From positions 62,001 through 126,000 of the forward strand of contig NZ_KB895422.1 of assembly GCF_000374845.1 (NCBI RefSeq): 64,000 nt of DNA, in the 5' to 3' direction. Position numbers and translations under genes: made by a program. The DNA is from Paenibacillus terrigena DSM 21567 (lineage in GTDB: Bacteria; Bacillota; Bacilli; Paenibacillales; Paenibacillaceae). Of this stretch, positions 43,157 to 51,990 are shown in pieces. Position 1 is the first letter of the stretch; each line of letters starts with the position of its first letter. The notes beneath the pieces are model-generated. The model did no database searches, was not told the DNA's origin, and was given only the letters and a program-made list of their open reading frames with translations.

Positions 43157-44938
43157 TTATTCTGTCATTGCCATGAACTCACGAACATCGGCAATCGAGA
43201 GATCCACTGCTTTTTGCCAGAATTCCGGCTTCGTCAGATCGACGCCTAGATGCTTCTGAGCCAATTCCTCAACCGTCATACGTGCTGTATCACGCAGCAA
43301 ATCGATATAACGCTGCTCGAATGCTGCACCTTCTTGCATCGCTTGCGCATAAATCCCTGCGCTGAACAAGTACCCGAACGTATACGGGAAGTTATAGAAC
43401 GGCACATCCGTGATGTAGAAATGAAGCTTTGACGCCCAGAAGTGCGGATGGTACTCGGAGAGTGCATCACAAAAAGCTTCCTTCTGTGCCGCCACCATCA
43501 GCTCATTCAATTCCTCAACTCCGACGAGTCCTTCCTTACGCTTCGCATAGAAACGCGTCTCGAATAAGAACCGTGCATGAATATTCATGAAGAATGCGAT
43601 GGAGTTCTGAATTTTGTTTTCGAGCAATGCCAACTTCTCATCGTCGCTCTTCGCCATCTTCACAACAGAATCCGATACGATCAATTCCGCGAAGGTTGAT
43701 GCCGTTTCTGCCACATTCATTGCATATTCTTGCGCCATCGCTGGCAATCCATCGGTCACGTATTGATGATAGGCATGCCCTAGCTCATGGGCTAACGTTG
43801 AGACATTTGAAGGCGTTCCCGCATACGTCATGAAGATCCGCGTCTCTTTGCTCACCGGTAATGAAGTACAGAACCCACCAGGACGTTTACCTGCACGATC
43901 TTCGGCTTCGATCCAACGCTTCTCGAACGCTTGAACGGTGAAATCCGCCAGTTTAGGGCTAAATTTGCGGAATTGTTCTTCAATGATCTGTGCACCTTCA
44001 TCATAGGAAATCACTTGACTCGAAGCACCCACTGGTGCCTCGACATCCACCCAGCTTAGACGTTCCGTACCGAGAAGCTTCGCTTTCCGATTCAAATACT
44101 CGATGAAGATCGGTTTATTCTTAATGATGACATCCCACATGACATTCAATGTCTCTTCGGACATCCGGTTAATGGCAAGCGGCTCTTTGAGGATCGAATC
44201 CCAGCCGCGTTTCTCATATAATTTCAGACGGAACCCTGCCAAGTGATTCAAGGCATCGCCACAGAAATCTGCTTTCTCGCCCCATGCCTCTTCCCACTTC
44301 TTGAACATTTCAGCGCGAACTTCACTGCTGCCATCTGACAATTTATTGTACGCTTGACCAGCGGACAAGTGCGTTGTCTTATCGCCTTCTTGCCAAGGAA
44401 TCTGTACGCTGCCGACAATCGTGTTATACAGCTCTCCCCATGCATGATACCCGGAAACCGCAAGATCCCCTGCAAGTGCTTCGAGCTCTGGAGATAGCTT
44501 TTCTTTGGCCCATTCGCGACGTTCATTCAAGTTAAATGCTACCTCAGCGATCTCAGACTGCTTCAGCCATTCGCTCCAGACTCCGTCATCCAACGAACGG
44601 ATTTGCTCATCAAACACCGTCATGACGGACAACAACTGCGCATTGATTGTCGTAACACGTCCTACGAGCATGGTCGCTTTTTTATCCTTCTGATTCTCTG
44701 CTGTTAGACAAGAAGCGAAGGAAGCTGCCTCACGAACACGAAGCGTAATATCTTGAAGCGATTGAAGCGATGCTCTAAATGAATTCACATCTGTAGAACC
44801 TGCAGCCGATGTTAATTGTTGTTGGAGTCCCTTAATATCGCTCTCGATCTGTAGTAGAAATTGTGCGAACGAGTCCGAGGAGGAACCTCCTGCAAAGATG
44901 GATTCTAGATCCCATGTTTGTTGTAATGGTTGTTGCAT
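43157..44938 (-). CDS. pepF: Oligoendopeptidase F-type M3 metallopeptidase
   Basis: 593 residues from the ATG at 44938; the open frame extends upstream but lacks a ribosome site. The zinc motif HELGHAYH (HExxH) is near residue 380, with the third ligand Glu about 25 residues on (NVAETASTFAE). N-terminal helical PepF domain is present. It degrades peptides of 7-17 residues in the cytoplasm. The GNAT gene follows directly. Confidence 0.92.
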   Translation of the reverse strand: MQQPLQQTWDLESIFAGGSSSDSFAQFLLQIESDIKGLQQQLTSAAGSTDVNSFRASLQSLQDITLRVREAASFASCLTAENQKDKKATMLVGRVTTINAQLLSVMTVFDEQIRSLDDGVWSEWLKQSEIAEVAFNLNERREWAKEKLSPELEALAGDLAVSGYHAWGELYNTIVGSVQIPWQEGDKTTHLSAGQAYNKLSDGSSEVRAEMFKKWEEAWGEKADFCGDALNHLAGFRLKLYEKRGWDSILKEPLAINRMSEETLNVMWDVIIKNKPIFIEYLNRKAKLLGTERLSWVDVEAPVGASSQVISYDEGAQIIEEQFRKFSPKLADFTVQAFEKRWIEAEDRAGKRPGGFCTSLPVSKETRIFMTYAGTPSNVSTLAHELGHAYHQYVTDGLPAMAQEYAMNVAETASTFAELIVSDSVVKMAKSDDEKLALLENKIQNSIAFFMNIHARFLFETRFYAKRKEGLVGVEELNELMVAAQKEAFCDALSEYHPHFWASKLHFYITDVPFYNFPYTFGYLFSAGIYAQAMQEGAAFEQRYIDLLRDTARMTVEELAQKHLGVDLTKPEFWQKAVDLSIADVREFMAMTE

Positions 44939-45046
44939 GAATTTTTCACCTGTCCTTTTGTCCATTTCTGATGAATGGTATACTGGAATAGCATTGAATT
45001 GCATTTGAACTGAACCCGAATTATTGTCCCACAAAGGAGGAACTGT

Positions 45047-45220
45047 ATGAAACCTTTACAAATATCGCCTGAAACTGCTATCGCATTGTCTAAGAAGCTT
45101 GGTGTCCCGCTTGAGCATCTAATGCATATGCCGCAACATATTCTAATGCAGAAAATTGCCGATCTTGCCAAAGCTGATACAGCAATAACAGACGCCCCGT
45201 CTAAAGAGGATAAGCAATGA
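45047..45220 (+). CDS. yycC: YycC-like small protein
   Basis: 57 residues, below most ORF cutoffs. The LQISPETAIALSKKLGVP and MHMPQHILMQKI segments match the YycC family (B. subtilis YycC), of unknown function. A strong AAAGGAGG at 45032-45039 precedes the ATG. Its stop overlaps the start of the next gene (ATGA), so the two are translationally coupled. Confidence 0.75.
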   Translation: MKPLQISPETAIALSKKLGVPLEHLMHMPQHILMQKIADLAKADTAITDAPSKEDKQ

Positions 45221-45456
45221 TTCCGTTCGAAAATACATGGCCTTATGAACAGATCATGAACGATATTTACATCCACGCCTGCCCATTCTGCAGCAAAGAG
45301 AATGTTCTCTTGCCCTTGAAGCCGAAGGAGCTGCAAGACATTCATGACGGGAAAAAGAAGCTGCTCGTCTTCCCATGCTGCTCGCATCGTGTTACCTTGG
45401 TCGATATGGATCATGACTATCTGCTAGCATCGGAACCTCTACGAGGACGGCGGTAA
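45217..45456 (+). CDS. Small Cys-rich (zinc-binding?) protein, 79 aa
   Basis: The N-terminus contains CPFC and the middle contains FPCCSH, a CxxC...CC-x-H arrangement that could bind zinc. There is no membrane span. It starts by ATGA overlap with the yycC-like gene. I do not recognise the family. It ends before a long hairpin terminator. Confidence 0.6.
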   Translation: MIPFENTWPYEQIMNDIYIHACPFCSKENVLLPLKPKELQDIHDGKKKLLVFPCCSHRVTLVDMDHDYLLASEPLRGRR

Positions 45457-45474
45457 ACTGGAAATCAAGATGAA

Positions 45475-45545
45475 GACGCAACAAAGCCGCAATCCAAACC
45501 TAGGACATTCCATTCTTCATGGTACGTGCGGCTTTTTGTTGCGTC
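45475..45545 (+). terminator. Long-armed hairpin terminator
   Basis: The arms 45475-45491 (GACGCAACAAAGCCGCA) and 45527-45545 pair almost fully with a 35-nt loop, and the right arm contains T5. Convergent with the DUF2225 gene, it may stop both directions. Confidence 0.65.
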
Positions 45546-45566
45546 CATTATGTATACAAGCACTAA

Positions 45567-46271
45567 TTACTTCGCTTCGCTCATTTCCTCAGACAAATCC
45601 ATATGCTGCTCCTGCATTTCTTCGCGAAGGAGTTTCCACTGTTCACGTGACGCATGAATCATCGCAGAATCCACAATATTCTTATCGTTGATTACACGAG
45701 AGAACCATTTCACGGCTTCATGATTGTTACCCACGCGGCGGTATAATTCTCCGATGAGGTACAATAACCTCGCGTTATTCGCACCCACCCCATCCAGCTC
45801 ATACACATGAATATACGCCTCAAGCGAGAATTTAAGGAATCTCTGCTCTTGTTCGATATTCTCTTGATAACGATAGAGCCAGGCAATATGCTGCAGCAGA
45901 CTGGCAATAAGCCTTTCAGAATCTTGAATCGTCTGCGCGCACAAGAGCGCAAGTTGATAGGTCTCAAGTGCTTTCTCCCATGTCCGTTCCCCGCCATACT
46001 CACGCTGGACCCAGCGCGGCTGAATTTGTTCAGCAAATGCTTTTCGCTGCTTATCTGTCAGCTTTTCCGTCCCATTCTCCGTCGAAGCATAGCCGCAATT
46101 CGGACAGACCCGTACAACATAAAAATCCGGATTGGCTTCTTTATAATGCGAACAAAAATCGCTATCTGTCTTGTACGGTTTCTTAAGACTTTGGCGTACG
46201 CGTGAAGTACGATATTCCATTTCACAGAAAATACAGTTCACTTTAATTTGATAAAGCGGTTCGAGCGCCAT
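45567..46271 (-). CDS. DUF2225 family protein (Zn-ribbon plus TPR-like helices)
   Basis: 234 residues. The N-terminus has two CxxC pairs: CIFC near residue 14 and CPNC near residue 56, forming a zinc ribbon. The C-terminal two-thirds is helical and TPR-like (LLYLIGELYRRVGNNHEAVKWFSRV). DUF2225 proteins are of unknown function and typical of Firmicutes. GGAGG precedes the ATG. Confidence 0.85.
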   Translation of the reverse strand: MALEPLYQIKVNCIFCEMEYRTSRVRQSLKKPYKTDSDFCSHYKEANPDFYVVRVCPNCGYASTENGTEKLTDKQRKAFAEQIQPRWVQREYGGERTWEKALETYQLALLCAQTIQDSERLIASLLQHIAWLYRYQENIEQEQRFLKFSLEAYIHVYELDGVGANNARLLYLIGELYRRVGNNHEAVKWFSRVINDKNIVDSAMIHASREQWKLLREEMQEQHMDLSEEMSEAK

Positions 46272-46291
46272 GTGTCTGCCTCCAATACTGT

Positions 46292-46669
46292 CTAAGGTGT
46301 ATTCACAAAATGATAAGCCGGACCTGATAATCTCTCTAACACAAAATTGCGCAGACTATCCTCAATTTCAATTTCTTGTAGCGCTTCGTTCATACACTGG
46401 AGCCAAGCATCCGCGTGCTCCTTCGTTACCGGGAAATGCATATGTCTTGCCCGCATCATCGGATGTCCGTACTGATCAGAGTATAAAGAAGGGCCTCCAA
46501 AAAACTGGCTCAAGAACATATACTGTTTCTCTTGCACAGGCACAATATCTTCTGGAAACAGCGGTCCGAGCAGCGCATTGCGCTGCACGCGTGGATAGAA
46601 GGCTGCCACCAAGCGACGAACAGAATCCTCACCACCCAAAGCTTCGTAAATTGTACTATTCGGTTTCAC
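46292..46669 (-). CDS. yjbI: Group II truncated hemoglobin (YjbI-like)
   Basis: 125 residues starting at GTG. The two-over-two globin layout is clear: IYEALGGEDSVRRLVAAFY at the N-terminus, FFGGPSLYSD and HPMMRARHMHFPV, whose histidine is the proximal heme ligand. Group II trHbs bind oxygen and are implicated in oxygen/NO chemistry. Monocistronic or co-expressed with the DUF2225 gene downstream. Confidence 0.88.
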   Translation of the reverse strand: MKPNSTIYEALGGEDSVRRLVAAFYPRVQRNALLGPLFPEDIVPVQEKQYMFLSQFFGGPSLYSDQYGHPMMRARHMHFPVTKEHADAWLQCMNEALQEIEIEDSLRNFVLERLSGPAYHFVNTP

Positions 46670-46761
46670 GTTCCACCCATCCTCTCTTTATCTTCGTTGC
46701 CTCATTATTATAACAAAAATAAACGCGCTGCATATCTGCTAAATGTTACTCGAGTATACGC

Positions 46762-46794
46762 AAAAGAAATCCGTGCCTCATAGACACGGATTTC
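46762..46794 (-). terminator. Possible terminator of the 31-aa gene
   Basis: A 10-bp perfect stem (46766-46775 with 46785-46794) with a short T-run (CTTTTG) on the minus strand. Confidence 0.6.
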
Positions 46795-46850
46795 CTTATC
46801 TCATAGCCTCAGGCAGTCAGATAACAGCCCTACATCATGGTTCTAAAGGT

Positions 46851-46946
46851 CTAGCTATCCCACTCTTCTTCGCCGGGTGTTAAAGACGCTCTAATAACAT
46901 AAACAAAAGCACATACGAGAATGCCCGCCACAAGACTCATCTTCAT
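46851..46946 (-). CDS. Possible 31-aa single-span membrane protein
   Basis: A short ORF (MKMSLVAGILVCAFVYVIRA, then an acidic tail ending EEEWDS) with a GAAAGTGG ribosome-like site and a downstream hairpin. It is a single hydrophobic helix with a basic-to-acidic asymmetry, plausible as a small membrane protein. The remaining 496-bp gap between the globin and ylbJ holds only this, the terminator and the ylbJ promoter. Confidence 0.45.
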   Translation of the reverse strand: MKMSLVAGILVCAFVYVIRASLTPGEEEWDS

Positions 46947-47088
46947 CACACCACTTTCTAAAAAATGTATTTCTGCCGTTGACCCCTCTTTTTTCGTATA
47001 TAGTTCTATTGTAGCATAGGATGCGAAAAATTAAACATGTTTTGTAACCGTTTTCTTAAACTATTTTTCATCCCTTGTCCTATCCAAG

Positions 47089-47119
47089 GGTCATGTTTGT
47101 CCTGCTTTTTTCATATATT
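47089..47119 (+). promoter_or_regulatory. Sigma-E-type promoter of ylbJ
   Basis: GGTCATGTT (47089-47097) matches the sigma-E -35 consensus and CATATATT (47112-47119) the -10, with a 14-bp gap. It lies 47 bp upstream of the TTG start. Confidence 0.65.
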
Positions 47120-47165
47120 GGCTAGGAAGAACTCTAACATTTTGACGAGCAGGAGGCTTACCCAT

Positions 47166-48221
47166 TTGCGATTACGATTAACAATGACACCTATCATTGC
47201 TTTGATAACATGTGCAATTGTCGTATTCATGATCATTTTTCCGAGCGCGACCCTGGAATCCTCAGTTCGCGGTCTTGCCATTTGGTGGGATGTCCTGTTT
47301 CCCGCTCTGTTTCCCTTCTTTGTCATTTCGGAAATGCTGCTCGGCTTCGGAATTGTCCATTTCGTAGGTACCCTATTGGATCCGCTGATGCGTCCGATTT
47401 TTCGCATTCCTGGGACAGGCGGGTTCGTCGTTGCGATTAGCTTCGCTTCTGGCTATCCTGTAGGTGCCAAATTAACGGCTCAACTCTGGGATCAGAAACT
47501 GGTCAATCGGGAAGAAGGGGAACGGCTTGTCGCCTTTACGACAACTTCAGACCCGATCTTTCTCATCGGTGCTGTATCTGTTGGCTTTTTCCAAGATGCC
47601 CGTGTTGCGCCTATTCTTGCACTTGCTCACTATGGTGCGGGGATACTTATTGGTTTTCTTATGCGATTTCATGGTGCACGTTCATCTTCGACGAAGCCCA
47701 TTCAGCCCTCAACGGGAGTATCCAGAGAAAGCCGAATCCGCCTTGCCATTCGCGCGATGCATCAGGCCCGGCTTCGTGATGGCCGAGATCTAGGGAAGCT
47801 ATTGAGCGATTCCCTCCAATCCTCCCTGAAGCTCATGATGGTCGTCGGCGGACTTGTCGTCTTTTTCTCTGTTATACTCGAATTACTCACCTCCGCACAC
47901 GTCATGAACGGCATGTATAGTCTGATTCAGTCCATCTTGGGGTTGTTCGGCATGCCACCTGAAATGTCCAAATCGATTATGAACGGCATCTTCGAGGTTA
48001 CACTCGGTGCAAAATCGGCCGGAACCGCGGGAATCGATATTCCGCTTGTTACCAAGCTTGCCATTGCCGCATTTGTTCTCTCTTGGGGTGGGCTATCCGT
48101 ACACGCCCAAGTTGCAAGCATTCTGAACGCAACGAACTTACGCTACTGGCCTTTCCTCATCGCAAGATTCGCACACGGGATCTTCGCTATGATCTTTGTC
48201 TTCTTATTCTACAAATCCTGA
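47166..48221 (+). CDS. ylbJ: Sporulation integral membrane protein YlbJ
   Basis: 351 residues from TTG 47166, preceded by AGGAGG at 47151-47156. A longer ORF begins at 47037, but that ATG lies upstream of the sigma-E promoter and has no ribosome site. SSVRGLAIWWDVLFPALFPFFVISEML and FRIPGTGGFVVAISFASGYPVGAKLTAQLW are family hallmarks; about eight membrane helices. YlbJ is a nucleoside-transporter-like protein expressed in the mother cell during engulfment and needed for spore cortex formation. Confidence 0.88.
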   Translation: MRLRLTMTPIIALITCAIVVFMIIFPSATLESSVRGLAIWWDVLFPALFPFFVISEMLLGFGIVHFVGTLLDPLMRPIFRIPGTGGFVVAISFASGYPVGAKLTAQLWDQKLVNREEGERLVAFTTTSDPIFLIGAVSVGFFQDARVAPILALAHYGAGILIGFLMRFHGARSSSTKPIQPSTGVSRESRIRLAIRAMHQARLRDGRDLGKLLSDSLQSSLKLMMVVGGLVVFFSVILELLTSAHVMNGMYSLIQSILGLFGMPPEMSKSIMNGIFEVTLGAKSAGTAGIDIPLVTKLAIAAFVLSWGGLSVHAQVASILNATNLRYWPFLIARFAHGIFAMIFVFLFYKS

Positions 48222-48310
48222 CAAACAAACATTGTATTCTCTCTGCAGATTGATTATGATCTAATGAGGCAAGCATATCATTTTCACAAGACAAAGGGGC
48301 TCTTATTCCA

Positions 48311-49126
48311 TTGAGATACAATGTGCAAAATCGTAATGATGAAATATCCAACCAACTCACAGCGAATTTTCATCGCTTGGCTGCGGATCGCGGTATGAAA
48401 TTTGATGAGGAAGCACCCGAAGTTGTCGTATCGATCGGCGGCGACGGCACGATGCTGCACGCTTTTCATAAATATAGCGATCAATTGGATCGTATTTCTT
48501 TCGTTGGGGTCCATACGGGGCATTTGGGCTTCTATGCCGATTGGCAAGCCGATGAACTAGAACAGCTCGTTAACTTGATGGCAGGTACGAAGCTCCCAGA
48601 CTCGATTACACCTCGCATTGTACAATACCCGCTCATTGAGCTAGAGATTGTCAGCGAACATGGCCTCGAGAAATATCAAGTACTGAATGAATTTACGTTA
48701 AAAGGGGTCGACGGTACACTCGTAGCCCAAATCGATATCAATGATCAAATATTCGAAATGTTCCGTGGGGATGGCATCTGTATCTCAACACCATCAGGCA
48801 GTACGGCTTATAACAAAAGTGTCGGCGGTGCCCTGATCCATCCGAGTATTGAAGCACTGCAAATCGCCGAAATTGCGTCCATTAACAACCGGGTATATCG
48901 TACGCTGGGTTCCTCGCTGATTCTGCCGAAGCATCATCATTGCGATATTTACTCCAGCAAAACCCAACGTCTTATCTTATCACTCGATCATTTAACCATC
49001 GCGGTAGATCAACTACAGTCCATTCGTTGTGCTGTATCCGCTAAAAAGGTAAGCTTTGCAAGATTTCGTCCGTTTCCCTTCTGGAATCGGGTCAAACAAG
49101 CCTTCATCGGGCAAGGCTTTCAATAA
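48311..49126 (+). CDS. nadK: NAD kinase
   Basis: 271 residues from TTG 48311 with AAAGGGG upstream. The NAD-kinase signature GGDGTMLHAFH lies near residue 45, NEFTLKG near 120 and GDGICISTPSGSTAYNKS near 148. It phosphorylates NAD+ to NADP+. The gene is monocistronic and ends at a terminator. Its size and start fit the family; the TTG start is unusual but well supported. Confidence 0.92.
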   Translation: MRYNVQNRNDEISNQLTANFHRLAADRGMKFDEEAPEVVVSIGGDGTMLHAFHKYSDQLDRISFVGVHTGHLGFYADWQADELEQLVNLMAGTKLPDSITPRIVQYPLIELEIVSEHGLEKYQVLNEFTLKGVDGTLVAQIDINDQIFEMFRGDGICISTPSGSTAYNKSVGGALIHPSIEALQIAEIASINNRVYRTLGSSLILPKHHHCDIYSSKTQRLILSLDHLTIAVDQLQSIRCAVSAKKVSFARFRPFPFWNRVKQAFIGQGFQ

Positions 49127-49141
49127 AATAAATTTCATTCA

Positions 49142-49176
49142 AACCAGGTCTGCGTACAACGAGATCTGGTTTTTTA
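49142..49176 (+). terminator. Intrinsic terminator of nadK
   Basis: A 10-bp stem (49142-49151 with 49162-49171, one wobble), then T6. Confidence 0.8.
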
Positions 49177-49212
49177 TTATGAAATATGTCCCAATGAAAA
49201 AAACGAGACTCC

Positions 49213-49776
49213 CTATTCGGAAGTCCCGCTGCTCGCTTGTACGAGTGGTTGTGTTGATGATGATGGTTGTTGGCCTTTTTCTGCTTTCTCAGGCTTGTTG
49301 TCAGCCTTATTATCAACCTTTTGTTGCTGTTGCTGAGTCTGCTGCTGTTTCTTCGCATGCTGCTTCTGCGCGGGCTGCCCGCCGCCATCCTGCTGCACCT
49401 TTTCAGGTTTATCCGATTTCTCGGACTTCTCGGTTTTCTCTGGCTTGTCCGTCTTCTCTGTCTTTTCTGGCTTCTCAGGTTTGTCAGATTTCTCTGGCTT
49501 CTGCTCACGCACTTTCTCCACCACGAAATAAGCACATCCGAAGTTGCAATACTCATTAATGTAATCGACCATACTGGCAATCATCGTATCCTTGGTCGCT
49601 TTGGAGTTATTATCTCGGAAAAACCCTTTAAGTCTGAGCTGATTGTATCCCCAGTCGCCAATGATGTAGTCGTAACGGTCGAGCACATCACTATACCGTT
49701 CTTTGAACGCTTCTGGGTTCCATCCGTTCTTATGATCCGTTATTACCTCATACGTTTTGCCGGTGATATGAATCAA
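49213..49776 (-). CDS. yutD: YutD (DUF1027) with a long charged low-complexity tail
   Basis: 187 residues from a TTG preceded by GAGGAGAGGG. Residues 1-92 form the DUF1027 domain (DYIIGDWGYNQLRLKGFF and YINEYCNFGCAYFVV). Bacillus YutD is only about 100 residues. Here residues 93-187 are low-complexity: repeats of KPEK/TEK/SDK, then a Gln-rich run (QQQTQQQQQ) and a Ser/Thr end. The tail could be a disordered nucleic-acid or protein-binding extension. It precedes lipA in the same orientation, as in Bacillus. Confidence 0.85.
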   Translation of the reverse strand: MIHITGKTYEVITDHKNGWNPEAFKERYSDVLDRYDYIIGDWGYNQLRLKGFFRDNNSKATKDTMIASMVDYINEYCNFGCAYFVVEKVREQKPEKSDKPEKPEKTEKTDKPEKTEKSEKSDKPEKVQQDGGGQPAQKQHAKKQQQTQQQQQKVDNKADNKPEKAEKGQQPSSSTQPLVQASSGTSE

Positions 49777-49824
49777 GCCTACCCTCTCCTCGACCCTATG
49801 AACTGATTAACACTACATATAAGC

Positions 49825-50718
49825 TTATACTTGTTGTGCTGCATCTGCCTTCGACGCAGATTGTACTTGCTCATGTGCATGGTACGAACTACGAACTAAT
49901 GGTCCGGATTCCACATGGCTAAATCCACGCTTCATGCCTTCTTCCTTCAATTTCGCGAACTCGTCTGGATGGTAATATTTCTCGACATTTAGATGCTTCT
50001 TCGTCGGCTGCAAATATTGACCAATCGTTAAAATATTACAACCCACGGCACGCAGATCATCCATCGTCTGAAGAATTTCATCCCATTCTTCGCCAACGCC
50101 AAGCATAATACTTGATTTCGTCGGGATCTGTGGCTGCATCTCTTTCGCACGACGCAACAGCTCCAGCGTACGATCATATTTCGCTTTGGCACGTACACGA
50201 TCCGATAGACGTTCAACCGTCTCGACGTTATGATTCAGAATATCTGGCTTCGCATCCATTACAACGCGCAGCGCATCCTCATTCCCCATGAAATCTGGAA
50301 TCAATACCTCGACACTGCAGAACGGCATTCTACGGCGAATCGCCTTAACGGTCTCTGCGAAGATCATCGCACCGCCATCTTGCAAGTCATCACGCGCAAC
50401 CGAAGTGACGACGCAATGCTTAAGTCCCATCTGTTCTGTAGACTCAGCGACCCGTTCCGGCTCTTGCAAGTCAAGTTCCGTGGGCAATCCCGTATTTACC
50501 GCACAGAAACGGCAAGCCCGTGTACAAATATCCCCAAGAATCATGAATGTAGCTGTTCGATTCGCCCAGCATTCATAAATATTCGGGCAACGTGCTTCTT
50601 CACATACCGTATGCAATGTTTTGGAACGCATCATATTTTTAATTTCGGTATAATTCTCACCGGTTGTAAGTTTTATTTTGATCCATTCTGGTTTACGTTC
50701 TCGCTGTTCCGTTGTCAT
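49825..50718 (-). CDS. lipA: Lipoyl synthase
   Basis: 297 residues from the ATG at 50718 (GAAGG upstream); the longer frame is discarded. Two cysteine clusters: [12 protein letters not shown] (auxiliary cluster) and CTRACRFC (radical SAM cluster, CxxxCxxC). It inserts sulfurs into protein-bound octanoyl groups to make lipoyl cofactor. The order yutD-lipA-lytH-yunB is the Bacillus order. Confidence 0.95.
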   Translation of the reverse strand: MTTEQRERKPEWIKIKLTTGENYTEIKNMMRSKTLHTVCEEARCPNIYECWANRTATFMILGDICTRACRFCAVNTGLPTELDLQEPERVAESTEQMGLKHCVVTSVARDDLQDGGAMIFAETVKAIRRRMPFCSVEVLIPDFMGNEDALRVVMDAKPDILNHNVETVERLSDRVRAKAKYDRTLELLRRAKEMQPQIPTKSSIMLGVGEEWDEILQTMDDLRAVGCNILTIGQYLQPTKKHLNVEKYYHPDEFAKLKEEGMKRGFSHVESGPLVRSSYHAHEQVQSASKADAAQQV

Positions 50719-50856
50719 GCTGCTACCTTCTTTCGTATAACAATCACATTTGATTTGGCTCATACCTTCGTAATTATACCACATAATTAGCTTGGATAAA
50801 ATGAACATCCTTGATTCAACCTAATGATATGATAAAAAAATTGGAGGGAACTGTTT

Positions 50857-51954
50857 GTGCTCTGGAACCATCGAACGTTACGGATCGGCTTACGTTGTCT
50901 GGCTGCGACAACAGCAATCAGTCTGTCGATTGTCTTGATTGACACCACTTCCCATCGTATAGCAGCACACGCTAAAGTTGACACTGAGCAAGCATCACAG
51001 CCTGAATCAAAGGAAGAGACTCTACGTAAACGAAAAAACATTTATGACAATATTCAAGCTAAGACACGTCTTTCCTGGAATCGACTGGCTGCCATTGACC
51101 AATATGAACGCACGATTGCGAAGACACCGAAAAAGTCGGCTGCTACTACCATTCAACAACAAGCTACCAATCGAATTACCGCAATAGCTATTCAGGAACC
51201 GGCATGGAGCGGCTGGCTAAACCCAGACTATGCAGATCAGAATCCGAAGTCAATCTCGATCTATTCAGGACTTGGCAAAGACGGCTCCGGTGATGGAATT
51301 GCAGATCCGACCAACGATCTCGATCTCCTCTATAGCATCGCGTCCTACGTTAGCAGCTATGGAACCTCAGCGGACGATTTCAGCATCGGACTCTGGAATT
51401 ATTACCATAACTCGAACGCTGTGACACGTATTAATCAGTTCGCCAACATCTACGCGACATTCGGCTATGGAGCCCTTGATGAGCATGCTTTCCCTGTCCC
51501 GCTTCATGCGGATTATTCATACCGCAGTACATGGGGGACTTCCCGCAGCTGGGGTGGTTTTCGTATCCATGAGGGAACGGATATCTTCGCAAGATATGGC
51601 GTACCTGTACGCAGCACCTGCTATGGGATCGTAGAGACAAAGGGTTGGAATCCATTTGGAGGCTGGCGCGTTGGAATTCGTGATTTGAGTAATTATTACC
51701 ACTACTATGCGCACTTATCAGGATTCGAGAAGACGCTGAAAGTCGGAGATCTTGTCAAGCCAAGCCAAGTCATTGGTTGGGTCGGCAGTTCGGGATACGG
51801 CAAACCAGGCACACAAGGAAAATTCCCACCGCATCTGCATTATGGAATTTACCGTGATCGGGGATGGACAGAGTGGTCCTTCGACCCTTATCCACTCCTA
51901 CGCAAGTGGGAGAACGATGAACGACGCGCATTGAAAAAGGCAGGCAACCAATAG
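50857..51954 (+). CDS. lytH: M23 metallopeptidase, LytH-like spore cortex endopeptidase
   Basis: 365 residues from GTG 50857 with TTGGAGGG upstream. A membrane anchor or signal lies near residues 12-30. The C-terminal LytM/M23 domain has HEGTDIFA (zinc His and Asp) and HLHYGI (second zinc His). Position beside lipA and yunB matches B. subtilis lytH, whose product removes peptide cross-links during spore cortex maturation. The middle region may be an inhibitory or wall-binding segment. Confidence 0.85.
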   Translation: MLWNHRTLRIGLRCLAATTAISLSIVLIDTTSHRIAAHAKVDTEQASQPESKEETLRKRKNIYDNIQAKTRLSWNRLAAIDQYERTIAKTPKKSAATTIQQQATNRITAIAIQEPAWSGWLNPDYADQNPKSISIYSGLGKDGSGDGIADPTNDLDLLYSIASYVSSYGTSADDFSIGLWNYYHNSNAVTRINQFANIYATFGYGALDEHAFPVPLHADYSYRSTWGTSRSWGGFRIHEGTDIFARYGVPVRSTCYGIVETKGWNPFGGWRVGIRDLSNYYHYYAHLSGFEKTLKVGDLVKPSQVIGWVGSSGYGKPGTQGKFPPHLHYGIYRDRGWTEWSFDPYPLLRKWENDERRALKKAGNQ

Positions 51955-51990
51955 AGGTTGACTGCCTTACTTTTCGTTCCAACAGAGAGA

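Noticed and set aside
49267-49806. 179-codon plus-strand open frame opposite yutD
   Set aside because: It begins within yutD and is Leu/Phe-rich because it is the complement of the Lys/Glu/Pro repeats. The yutD strand has the ribosome site and DUF1027 domain.
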